From VXOI01 sp965197575 (GTDB taxonomy: Bacteria; Chloroflexota; Dehalococcoidia; Lucifugimonadales; UBA3495), in NCBI GenBank assembly GCA_965197575.1, contig OZ240214.1, positions 1,736,001 to 1,800,000 of the forward strand: a stretch of DNA of 64,000 bases. The letters are read 5' to 3'. The notes under the pieces are model-generated. The model made no database searches and was not told the origin of the DNA. It saw only the letters and a program-made list of their open reading frames with translations. A program made the translations under genes and the position numbers. This document shows positions 43,982 through 52,023 of the stretch, in pieces; the stretch's first letter is position 1, and every line of letters starts with the position of its first letter.

Positions 43982-44728
43982 GTCCCAAGGCTCGTTAATC
44001 AGCACCAACTCGGTCAGGCAGGCGTGTTCGCAGCCCAAGGCTTGGCCCGACTCCACGGCGCGACTGGTCAGGAACTCGAACGAGGACGCCCCTCCGCCGG
44101 GCAGGTTCTCCAGGTAGACCCGGTGTTCCCGCAGGGATGCCAAGCCGGACTCCCAGTAGCGGGTAACGTCGATGGCGTGGGACGGCGCGGGTGAGCCGAA
44201 CACCGCCACGAAGCGGACCCCGTTCCACGGTTCGTAGCCTTCCTCCAGCAACTCGGGGAAGACCCAGCGGTTGCCAGCGTCGCGGGCGGCGTCGAAGACC
44301 GCCAGGCCCACATGGCGATGATCGGGCGTGTTCACGTGGCCGGTGGGAAATTGCAGGTGGTGGCTGAGGGTGATCAACACCTCGGGCCGGTGACGCCGGA
44401 TGGCCCGGCTCAAGTCTCGGCGCAGCGGCAGCCCGTACTCGATGACACCGTCAGCGTGGTCCAGAAATTCCACGGTGTCGACACCCACGACACGGGCGGC
44501 GTTGAGCTCCTCCTGAGACCGGAGCAAGCCAACCTCAGAAGGGTGCATACTGTCGATCCCCGCCTCGCCCCTGGTCGCCATCACGTAAGCGACACGCTTG
44601 CCCTGGGACGTCCATCTGGCCACGGCGGCAGCCGCCCCATACTCTAAATCGTCGGGGTGGGCCACAATTGCGAGAGCCGTCTGCCAGTCTTCCGGCAGCG
44701 GGGTCTGAGGGACGTCGGGCTGTTGCAT
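43979..44728 (-). CDS. PIG-L family deacetylase
   Basis: 249 residues, AGGAGG upstream of the ATG. Zinc-dependent deacetylase of the LmbE type: IVAHPDDLEYGAAA (AHPDD metal site), VMATRGEAGID, and HVNTPDHRHVGLAV providing the third His. Likely removes an acetyl group from an N-acetyl-sugar conjugate. The stop codon TAG is built from the TA target and terminal repeat of the IS630 element, so the original C-terminus may have been longer. Confidence 0.9.
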   Translation of the reverse strand: MQQPDVPQTPLPEDWQTALAIVAHPDDLEYGAAAAVARWTSQGKRVAYVMATRGEAGIDSMHPSEVGLLRSQEELNAARVVGVDTVEFLDHADGVIEYGLPLRRDLSRAIRRHRPEVLITLSHHLQFPTGHVNTPDHRHVGLAVFDAARDAGNRWVFPELLEEGYEPWNGVRFVAVFGSPAPSHAIDVTRYWESGLASLREHRVYLENLPGGGASSFEFLTSRAVESGQALGCEHACLTELVLINEPWD

Positions 44729-44814
44729 AGTCCTCCTGTTTTGCGGGAAACCAAGGGGTTACGGGGCCACGCATCTGCCCAAATCCGGGCGCGGACACGC
44801 CGTCACACTTATAA

Positions 44815-44855
44815 ATTATAAAGGGCCGCGAGATGTCCTGCGGCCCTTTTCCCCT
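44815..44855 (-). terminator. Bidirectional terminator hairpin
   Basis: AAAGGGCCGC / GCGGCCCTTT stem with a GAGATGTCCT loop, bounded by T-rich (CTTTTCCCC) on one side and AT-rich sequence (TATAATTT in minus sense) on the other. It ends the sdhABE transcript running leftward. Confidence 0.75.
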
Positions 44856-44882
44856 GCGGGTTATGTCGAGTTGCCGTGGGCG

Positions 44883-45770
44883 CTAGTAGCGGGTGGGGAC
44901 GGTGAACTGGGCCACCAGCGGGCGGGTGTTGACTATGTGGCGGCGCAGGCCCAGGTCTTGCGGGCTGATGCCCATGGCTAGGCCGATGGCCTGGGGCATG
45001 TGCAGGATGGGCAGGTCTATTGGGCGTCCGGCTTGGGCCGCCGCCTTGGGCTGGAAGCTGTCGAGGTTGAGGTGGCACAGCGGGCAGGGGGTGATCATGG
45101 CGTCGGCGCCCAGGTCCTTGGCTTCTAAAGTGTGCTTCCCCACCATCGCCAAGGAGTTGCGCTCGTTGATGGTGAGAATCGGGAACCCGCAACAACGGGT
45201 CTTGCCGGAGAAGTCGATCACTGTTGCGCCCAACACTTCAATCAGCCGTTCCAAGGCGTCTTGCCGTTCGGGGTGGTCCGCCATATCCAAGGCGTCGGTG
45301 GGCCGGACGATATAGCAGCCGTAGAACGGGGCCAACCGCACACCGTGCAGGGGTCGGGTTATCTGCTGTTCGAGGCGGTCCAGGCCATAGTCCTCGACCA
45401 GCACCCAGAGCAGATGTTTGGGATGGGCGTTGCCGTTGTATTCCAGCCCCTCTTCAGCCAGGTAGGAGTTCACCTTGGCTCGGTAGTCGGGGTCGCGTAG
45501 GCGGTAGTCGGCCTGGCTCATCACGCCCTGGCAAGTGCTGCAAATGGTCAAAATGGGCAGGTCAAGCACCTCGGCCATCGCAAATGTGCGGGCGTTCAGG
45601 GTGTCGCCCAAAAGCTGGTTCTTTTCTTGCAGTACCCCCGCGCCGGTGCAGGACGCTCCCTGCATTTCCCACAGGTTGATCCGCAGCCGCTGGCAGATCA
45701 GCTTGGCCGCCGGGTAAAGCTCGGGGCACCCGCCCCGGGACACGCAACCGGGAAAGAATGCGTAATTCAA
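44883..45770 (-). CDS. SdhE/HdrB-like cysteine-rich subunit
   Basis: 295 residues from a TTG preceded by AAGGGAG. Two CCG domains: YAFFPGCVSRGGCPELY with GASCTGAG and ICSTCQG, then APFYGCYI with KTRCCGFP and CPLCHLN. This matches subunit B of heterodisulfide reductase and the SdhE/MfrE subunit of non-classical succinate:quinone or methylmenaquinol:fumarate reductases, where it takes the place of membrane anchors and holds an unusual 4Fe4S cluster. Third gene after sdhA-sdhB. The spacer 45771-45866 holds AT-rich GAATT-type repeats. A longer start at 45854 is possible. Confidence 0.85.
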   Translation of the reverse strand: MNYAFFPGCVSRGGCPELYPAAKLICQRLRINLWEMQGASCTGAGVLQEKNQLLGDTLNARTFAMAEVLDLPILTICSTCQGVMSQADYRLRDPDYRAKVNSYLAEEGLEYNGNAHPKHLLWVLVEDYGLDRLEQQITRPLHGVRLAPFYGCYIVRPTDALDMADHPERQDALERLIEVLGATVIDFSGKTRCCGFPILTINERNSLAMVGKHTLEAKDLGADAMITPCPLCHLNLDSFQPKAAAQAGRPIDLPILHMPQAIGLAMGISPQDLGLRRHIVNTRPLVAQFTVPTRY

Positions 45771-45866
45771 ACCTGGACTCCCTTCTTGAATGGTGAATTT
45801 GGAATTGTGAACTGTGAAATCGGGCGCAACTATTTCGTCATTCCTAATTCTCAATTCACTATTCTC

Positions 45867-46835
45867 TTACCGCTCCGGTTCTTCGACCTGCTCGAAGATT
45901 TTTTTGACGTGCTCCGCGCCCTCTATCTTCTTGTGGATAATGGGCGGCATTTTGCCGTGGGTCAGGGCCTGGATGGCCACGGGTGCCATGCCCAACAGGC
46001 CCGAAACGTTGGTCATTCCCAAGGACTTGGGCACCAACCGCAGTTCATCCAGCCAGCCGCTCTGTTCGATGGAATCGCTGAACGCCTCGGTGTGACGAGC
46101 GCCGTTGGTGTCGCGGATCCCCGCGGCGATGGCCTGGTCGCGCATCGCCATGATGCGGTCCATAGGGGCCACACCCTTCGGACACGCTTGAACGCACTCC
46201 AGGCACCGGGTGCAGTCCCACATTCCCGAAGGTTGGTTGAGTTGCTCCAACCGCTCGCGGGACAAGCCGTTGTCGTCGCCGTCCCGGGGGTCTGCGGTGA
46301 AGCGGTAAGCCTTGGCCAGAGCGGCCGGGCCGAGAAAGCTCGGGTCGACTTCAAGGACGGTGCAGTCGGAAACGCACGCGCCGCACATGATGCAGGAGGT
46401 AACTGCCGAAAGGTGGAGCATGGACTCGTTGGAAACGACGTATTCCTGCTCCGGTTCCTGACCTTGCGGCTGAAGGTAGGGCGTGACCTGGTTGATCTTG
46501 TCCCAGAACAGGTCGAAGTTGACCACGAGGTCTTTAATGACGGGCATGTTGCCGGCGGGCTCGATGGTGATGACGCCGCCTTCCTGCATGGCCTGCGCCG
46601 CCTGCGTCTTGCAGGCCAGCCCGGCGTGGCCGTTGATGCGCATGGCGCAGGAACCGCAGATGGAGCTGCGGCAGGAGCAGCGGAGGCTGAGCGTGCCGTC
46701 CATTTCCTCGCGTATCTTGATCAGGGCATCCAGAACGGTGGCGTTGTCTTCCACCGATACGGCGTACTCCTGCCAGAAGGGCGTGGGTTCCTCGGATTCC
46801 GGGTCCAGCCGCCTTACCCTAATCGTGACGTCCAT
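45867..46835 (-). CDS. sdhB: Succinate dehydrogenase/fumarate reductase iron-sulfur subunit
   Basis: 322 residues. The 2Fe2S ferredoxin domain has CSCRSSICGSCAM with the fourth Cys in LACKT; the C-terminal domain has CIMCGACVSDC and CTRCLECVQACPKG for two more clusters. It carries electrons between the flavoprotein and the third subunit. It begins 3 bases after sdhA. The C-terminal extension past residue 230 is longer than in the classical enzyme, as in SdhE-type complexes. Confidence 0.95.
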   Translation of the reverse strand: MDVTIRVRRLDPESEEPTPFWQEYAVSVEDNATVLDALIKIREEMDGTLSLRCSCRSSICGSCAMRINGHAGLACKTQAAQAMQEGGVITIEPAGNMPVIKDLVVNFDLFWDKINQVTPYLQPQGQEPEQEYVVSNESMLHLSAVTSCIMCGACVSDCTVLEVDPSFLGPAALAKAYRFTADPRDGDDNGLSRERLEQLNQPSGMWDCTRCLECVQACPKGVAPMDRIMAMRDQAIAAGIRDTNGARHTEAFSDSIEQSGWLDELRLVPKSLGMTNVSGLLGMAPVAIQALTHGKMPPIIHKKIEGAEHVKKIFEQVEEPER

Positions 46836-46838
46836 CGA

Positions 46839-48518
46839 TCAGTACTTCCTCTCTTCGGGAGTCCACCGGGTGATGCTGACCGGGGAGTAGGAGACCTCCG
46901 GTCCGGTTTCGCCCTTGGTGACCACCAAGTGTTTCATCCAGTTCTCGTCGTCGCGGTCGGGGTAGTCGGTCCGGGCCTGAGCGCCGCGGCTGTCCTTGCG
47001 GTCGAGGGCGCTGACCACGATGGGAGTGGCGCAGTCCAGCATGAACCCCAGCTCCAGGCCGAAAACCAGGTCGGTGTTGAACACCTTGCCCTTGTTGTCC
47101 ACGGGCACGGTCTTGTAACGCTCGACGAGCTGCTCCATGTCGCCCAAGGACTCTTCCATCCCTTCCTGATTACGGTACACCGCCAGGTTCCGGTTCATCG
47201 ACTCGCCCATCTCCAAGCGGATGTTGCCGATGCGGTCGGAGTTGTTGGGGCGGTCAAGAAACTCCTGAATCCGGCGTTCTTCGTTCTTTACGGCCTGCTC
47301 GACGTTGAACTCCACATAGTCCACGTCCCGCGAGGCTTCGGCGGCATGATTGCCCGAACGCTCGCCAAATACGATGGTGTCCAGCAGCGAGTTCGCGCCC
47401 AAGCGGTTGCCGCCGTGAACGCTGACGCAGGCGCACTCGCCAGCGGCATAGACACCGGGCAGGTTGGTCAGGCCGTCCACGTCGGTCTTGATGCCGCCCA
47501 TCATGTAGTGCATTCCGGGCCGGATGGGTATCGGCTCCCGAATCATGTCGTAGCCGGCGAGGTCGATGCCGATCTCCCGGATCTGGCTTAGCTTCTCCAT
47601 GATAAGCGACTCGCCCAAGTGGCGGCAGTCCAACAGGACGCAGCCGTTGACGCCGTTGCCAGCGTTGATCTCGGTCTGTTCGGCGCGGGAGACGACGTCG
47701 CGGGAGGCCAACTCCATCATGTTCGGGGCGTATTTGCTCATAAAACGGTCGCCGTTCTTGTCCAACAGATACGCGCCCTCGCCCCTAGCCGCCTCGGAGA
47801 TCAGCACCCCGCTGCCCGCCAAGGTGGTCGGGTGGTACTGCACCATTTCCATGTCCATGACTGCGGCGCCCGCGTTGTACGCCAAGGCCATGCCGTCGCC
47901 GGTCACGATCAGGGCGTTGGTGCTGGGCTCGAACAACCGGCCCAGGCCGCCGGTGCAGAAGATCACCGTCTTGGCCCGGATGGCGTAGACCTGACCCGTC
48001 CGGATTTCCAAGGCCAGCACACCGCAGACCTGCCCGTCTTCGATGATCAGGGAGGTAACGAACCACTCTTCGTAGCGGCGAACGCCCGACTTGATTAGCT
48101 GCTCGAACATCACGTGGAGCAGCGCCTGGCCGGTGAAGTCGCCGACGAAGAAGGTGCGCGCCCGGCGCTGGCCGCCAAAGGCGCGGGTGCCCAAGTAGCC
48201 TTCGTCGTCCCGGTTGAAGGTGACGCCGAAGTGCTCCATGTCGATCAGGGCCCGGCCCGCCGACCGGCACATGACCTCGATGGCGTCCTGATCGCCCAGA
48301 AAGTCGCTGCCCTTCACGGTGTCGTAGGCGTGGTCTTCCCAGTCGTCGCCGCGGTCGGTCAGCGCGGCGTTGATGCCGCCTTGGGCCGCGTTCGAGTGGC
48401 TGCGCACGGGATGTACCTTGCTGATTATCGCCGTGTTGGCGCCGTTGGCCCGCGCGGCGATGGCCGCCCGCATCCCCGCGAGACCGGCCCCGATTACCAG
48501 GACATCATGCTCGAGCAT
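46839..48518 (-). CDS. sdhA: Succinate dehydrogenase/fumarate reductase flavoprotein
   Basis: 559 residues: DVLVIGAGLAGMRAAIAA (FAD), VHPVRSHSNAAQGGINAAL (covalent flavin His region), YHPTTLAGSGVLISEAARGEG (active-site Arg), MHYMMGGIKTDVDG, GGNRLGANSLLDTIVFG, and a helical C-terminal domain with DRKDSRGAQARTDYPDRDD. Interconverts succinate and fumarate. Genes run sdhA-sdhB-sdhE with no membrane-anchor genes nearby. Confidence 0.96.
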   Translation of the reverse strand: MLEHDVLVIGAGLAGMRAAIAARANGANTAIISKVHPVRSHSNAAQGGINAALTDRGDDWEDHAYDTVKGSDFLGDQDAIEVMCRSAGRALIDMEHFGVTFNRDDEGYLGTRAFGGQRRARTFFVGDFTGQALLHVMFEQLIKSGVRRYEEWFVTSLIIEDGQVCGVLALEIRTGQVYAIRAKTVIFCTGGLGRLFEPSTNALIVTGDGMALAYNAGAAVMDMEMVQYHPTTLAGSGVLISEAARGEGAYLLDKNGDRFMSKYAPNMMELASRDVVSRAEQTEINAGNGVNGCVLLDCRHLGESLIMEKLSQIREIGIDLAGYDMIREPIPIRPGMHYMMGGIKTDVDGLTNLPGVYAAGECACVSVHGGNRLGANSLLDTIVFGERSGNHAAEASRDVDYVEFNVEQAVKNEERRIQEFLDRPNNSDRIGNIRLEMGESMNRNLAVYRNQEGMEESLGDMEQLVERYKTVPVDNKGKVFNTDLVFGLELGFMLDCATPIVVSALDRKDSRGAQARTDYPDRDDENWMKHLVVTKGETGPEVSYSPVSITRWTPEERKY

Positions 48519-48676
48519 CCTTGCCTATTTCCTCCCGGTGATGCCTTCCCGCCCCGTCGGCTCCGTCATGTTGGCGAGGCGCAGTTTGCTGATTCTATAC
48601 GGACTGAAAGCCGTCCCATAATATACCAAAATTGGGTAGGGGCTTCTAGCGTGGTTTTTCCTCGGTCTCCATACCC

Positions 48677-49522
48677 CTAGGCGGGGATGTTCAGGGCGCG
48701 GCGGGCGTTGTCGATCAGCACCTTTGGCAGCACCTGCTCGCGGATGTCCAGGTTCCCGAAGTCGTGCAGCCAGCGGTCCGGCTGGATAAATGGGAAGTCC
48801 GAGCCGAACATCACCTTGTCTTGCAGCCGGGTGTTGGTCTCGCGGATAAGCTGCTCCGGTATAAAACGCGGCATCCAGCCCGACAGGTCCAGGTACACGT
48901 TGGACTTGTGCAGGGCGACGGCGATCTGCTGATCGATCCACGGCCAGCCCGGATGGGCCATGATGATGGTCAGGTTGGGGAAGTCGGCGGCCACGTCGTC
49001 GAACGAGGGGATGGGCTGGCTGTACTTCAGCTTCAGCCCGCTGCCGCCGGGAGTGCCGGAGCCCGCGCCGGCGAACCCGGAGTGGAACAGCACTGGGATG
49101 CCCAGCCCGTCGGCAGTCTCATACAGCGGGTAGAACCGGGTGTCGTTGGGGAAGAATGCTTGATGCACCGGGTGCAGCTTCAACCCCTTGAGGTCCAACT
49201 CCTTGACCGACCGCTCCAGCTCGAAGCAGGCGGCTTTCCCCATCCACGGGTCGACGGAGGCGAACCCCATGAACTGCTCCGGGTGTTGTTTTACGATGCT
49301 CGCCACCCAGTCGTTGCTGTCCGGCTTCTCCCCAGTGTTGGTGGTCGTGTCCACCGAGAAGATCACGCCGAAAACGTCCAATTCCCGGAACTTGTCGGCC
49401 ATCTCTGCCGGGTCCTTGGGTGGCGGCGGCGCCCGGAAATAGCGCAACAACTCGGCTTCGATCTCGATTTCGGGCAGTCCGGGTTCGCGGGGTACGTGGA
49501 TGTGCATGTCGATGGCTTGCAT
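48677..49522 (-). CDS. Amidohydrolase_2 family metal-dependent hydrolase
   Basis: 281 residues: AIDMHIHVPREPG (HxH), GLKLHPVHQAFFPND, PVLFHSGFAGAG, IIMAHPGWPW and KVMFGSDFPFIQPDR are the conserved stations of the ACMSD/decarboxylase-like amidohydrolase family. It could be a decarboxylase or lactonase; substrate unknown. Separate transcript from sdhA, 158 bases upstream of which it ends. Confidence 0.88.
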   Translation of the reverse strand: MQAIDMHIHVPREPGLPEIEIEAELLRYFRAPPPPKDPAEMADKFRELDVFGVIFSVDTTTNTGEKPDSNDWVASIVKQHPEQFMGFASVDPWMGKAACFELERSVKELDLKGLKLHPVHQAFFPNDTRFYPLYETADGLGIPVLFHSGFAGAGSGTPGGSGLKLKYSQPIPSFDDVAADFPNLTIIMAHPGWPWIDQQIAVALHKSNVYLDLSGWMPRFIPEQLIRETNTRLQDKVMFGSDFPFIQPDRWLHDFGNLDIREQVLPKVLIDNARRALNIPA

Positions 49523-49603
49523 TGTCGGGGGCCTCTTGCTTATGTCGAGTTTGCCGGGCGGCTAAACGCGCCGCCGCCCGGACTTCCTGAGTTGGAAGGC
49601 TTG

Positions 49604-50164
49604 CTACGGAGTTTCCAACAACGGCCGGGCCATCAAAAGAGAGGCGATGGTCTTGCCGTCGTGGATCTCGCCCGACTGAATCATGGCCAGGGCTTCCTGG
49701 AAGGGCACCCGAACCACTTGAATGTTCTCGTCGTCATCGGCGCTCAGTTTGGACGGGCGCAGGCCGGTCGTCAGGTAGGCGTGCATACGCTCGGTGGCCC
49801 AACCCGGCGCCACCCAAAAGCTGGCCAGGTGGGTAACCTGATCGGCGGTATAGCCCACTTCTTCCTGGAGTTCGCGGAGCACGGTGTCTTCCGACACCTC
49901 GCCCGCCTCGACTCCGCCTGCCGGGACTTCCAGCAGCGACGACTCCGTGGGCTTGCGGTACTGGCGCACCAGCAGAACGTTCCCCTCGTCGTCCACCGGG
50001 ACCATGCAGACGGCGTCGGAATGCTCGGCGACCTCCCGGATGGTGCGGCGGCCGCTGGGCAACTCCACGGTGTCGACGCGGACACTCAAGATCCGGCCTT
50101 CATAATGGCGGGTCGTCTCTATGGTGTTCTCGAACTGAATGGGGCCGGTATTGGAGTCAGGCAA
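49604..50164 (-). CDS. Nudix hydrolase, ADP-ribose pyrophosphatase-like
   Basis: 186 residues. The Nudix box is GGVEAGEVSEDTVLRELQEE then VG. Preceded by VLLVRQYRKPTESSLLEVPAG and followed by FWVAPGWATERMHAYL, features of the ADP-ribose pyrophosphatase subgroup. Hydrolyses nucleoside diphosphate derivatives. It lies 16 bases after nadK, so both may act on pyridine-nucleotide pools, an inference from neighbourhood. Confidence 0.9.
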   Translation of the reverse strand: MPDSNTGPIQFENTIETTRHYEGRILSVRVDTVELPSGRRTIREVAEHSDAVCMVPVDDEGNVLLVRQYRKPTESSLLEVPAGGVEAGEVSEDTVLRELQEEVGYTADQVTHLASFWVAPGWATERMHAYLTTGLRPSKLSADDDENIQVVRVPFQEALAMIQSGEIHDGKTIASLLMARPLLETP

Positions 50165-50180
50165 TTGTGTGGGTCGTCTC

Positions 50181-51023
50181 CTATTGGCCTCGAATGCTGA
50201 ATCCCAGGCGGCGGGTCAGCGTGCCAAAAAAGTAGGAAGGTGGATTGGCGCGGAGGAACGTGGCCTTGTGGGGGCTCTGCTTCATCTCCACCAGGTCACC
50301 GAGGTTGAGATCATGGTCCTGGTAGCCGTCCACACTCAGGATGGCCGGCTGGTAGCCTTCCAGTCGCAGGGAGACCTCAGCGCCCGATTGCAGCACCAAG
50401 GCGGCGGTGAGCCCCATGTGGGCGGCCACGGTCTTGAGCACCAGCGCGTCGGACTCGGGGTCGAGTATCGGGCCGCCCACCGCCAGGTTATAGCCGGTGC
50501 TGCCGGTGGCGGTGGAGAGAATCAGCCCGTCGGCCCGAAACGTCGAGACCTGGGCCCCGTCGATGGTCCCGGCCAGCGTGACGACCCGCGAGGCGGCGCC
50601 CCGGGCCACTACCACGTCGTTCAAGGCGTGATACGGCCCCTCGGTCAGAGTCGAACCGGCCTTGACCACTTTTGCCTGGATCATGTTGCGTTCGTCGACG
50701 CGGTAGGCCCCCTTTAGATAGTTGGGAAGCCTGTTCATCGCCTCGTCGACCTGGAGCTCGGTCATAAACCCCAGCCGGCCCATGTTGATGCCCACGATGG
50801 GGATCCGGGCCGGGCCGGTGAACCGCACTGCCCGCAAAATGGTTCCGTCGCCGCCGACCGTGACCACCATGTCGGTGGACTCCGCCCGCGGGGCCAGGAC
50901 TTCCAGGTTCTCCGCTGGTGAAATCCAGCTGTCTTCCGCCAAGTTCAACTCGTGCAGAATGGCAGTGCTCAGATCGAGCGCTTCCGGGATTCGGGCGTTG
51001 TATATGATGCCAACGGTGTTCAT
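50181..51023 (-). CDS. nadK: NAD kinase
   Basis: 280 residues: MVVTVGGDGTILRAVRF (GGDGT), PIVGINMGRLGFMTEL, YHALNDVVVARG, STFRADGLILSTATGSTGYNLAVGGPIL. Phosphorylates NAD+ to NADP+, which would feed the NADP-dependent isocitrate dehydrogenase. The length is normal and an ATG start is used. First of a two-gene unit with the Nudix hydrolase. Confidence 0.96.
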   Translation of the reverse strand: MNTVGIIYNARIPEALDLSTAILHELNLAEDSWISPAENLEVLAPRAESTDMVVTVGGDGTILRAVRFTGPARIPIVGINMGRLGFMTELQVDEAMNRLPNYLKGAYRVDERNMIQAKVVKAGSTLTEGPYHALNDVVVARGAASRVVTLAGTIDGAQVSTFRADGLILSTATGSTGYNLAVGGPILDPESDALVLKTVAAHMGLTAALVLQSGAEVSLRLEGYQPAILSVDGYQDHDLNLGDLVEMKQSPHKATFLRANPPSYFFGTLTRRLGFSIRGQ

Positions 51024-51065
51024 GGGTTATCGGTAAGGGGCGCTCAAGCAACGCAGCCGGCCCGC

Positions 51066-51914
51066 CTAACCCCCTTCCTGCAGTCGGCGGAGCCGTTCCT
51101 CGAGCTGCCGAACCCGGTCTTCGGCCTCCCGGCGGGCGGCGGCTTCGGCTTCCGCCCGGTCTTCGGCCTCCCGGCGGGCGGCGGCTTCGGCTTCCATCCG
51201 GTCTTCGGCGGCCAGACGGGCGGCGGCCTCCGCGGCAGCCTCCCGGCTCAGATCGGCCATCGTGGGGCAATAGGCGCCGGTCGTAGGATCATAGAATCTG
51301 GGATTCCCTTGGTCCCAGCAAAGGTACAGACCAAGCAGCGGACTGTAGCCGCGAATCACGCCGTCGGCGTCTGTCTCAACCGGCAGGGGCCTGTATTCCC
51401 CTTCCTCCAGCCTCTCCCCAGCCAACGGCTGCGGGTAGTATTCGGCTGTAGCGTCGAATCGCCAGTACTCTTCAATCCCGAGCCGGGCGTACAGGTCGCG
51501 CTTCAGACCAAGGTCTCTCCGGAAGGTGCTGACCGACGCAATCTCCAGGGCAAGGTCCGGCGGCCTTCCGACCCTCTCTATAAAATAGCCGTTGCGCCGC
51601 CGGACCGCGATCGGGTTCACTCCGAATGCGACGTAGCAGTCGGGGCGGAATAGCCCCGTGCGGCCAGCCTGATTTACGAAATATACCGGCGTATTGCCGC
51701 TGACCAGTATACCCGGCCGGCCCATGAAGTGAAGTCTGAGGGTCGTAACCGTATCGAGAAAGGGTTCTTCTTGCTGCAAACCATCCACCAGGGGCGCCCA
51801 ATCGTTGGGGGCGTCGGGGTCCGGTCTTACGCGCACATCGTCCGCCGGCAGGTGAAGCTCTTCCGGCAGCGGTCGGCCAGCCCTTCCCACGTTTGGCGGC
51901 AGCTTGGTGGTCAT
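51066..51914 (-). CDS. Uma2-family protein with a coiled-coil repeat tail
   Basis: 282 residues from the ATG at 51914 (GAGAG upstream; a longer in-frame start at 52019 is unlikely). The Uma2 core has LFRPDCYVAFGV and PPDLALEIASVSTFRRDLGLKRDLYARLGIEEYW. The last 70 residues are a charged coiled coil made of near-identical 14-residue units (EAEAAARREAEDRA), ending VRQLEERLRRLQEGG. The DNA repeat beneath is described separately. Confidence 0.82.
   Translation of the reverse strand: MTTKLPPNVGRAGRPLPEELHLPADDVRVRPDPDAPNDWAPLVDGLQQEEPFLDTVTTLRLHFMGRPGILVSGNTPVYFVNQAGRTGLFRPDCYVAFGVNPIAVRRRNGYFIERVGRPPDLALEIASVSTFRRDLGLKRDLYARLGIEEYWRFDATAEYYPQPLAGERLEEGEYRPLPVETDADGVIRGYSPLLGLYLCWDQGNPRFYDPTTGAYCPTMADLSREAAAEAAARLAAEDRMEAEAAARREAEDRAEAEAAARREAEDRVRQLEERLRRLQEGG
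51117..51200. repeat. 42-bp tandem repeat encoding the coiled coil
   Basis: Two nearly identical 42-bp units (starting GTCTTCGGCCTCCCGGCGGG) at 51117-51158 and 51159-51200, with a diverged third unit beyond. Each encodes 14 residues of the Uma2 protein tail, so copy number can change in frame. Confidence 0.88.
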
Positions 51915-52023
51915 CGCAAATCTCTCGGAATAGCCTGCGGGTCCGGCCTTCTGAACGGACTCAGCGCAATGATAGCATATGGCCAGCCCGCCAACACCGA
52001 ACGCGGTTACCGCCGTCACGCCG

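Noticed and set aside
45627..47591. 650-codon plus-strand frame opposite sdhB/sdhA
   Set aside because: Antisense shadow; the minus strand carries all cluster-binding motifs.
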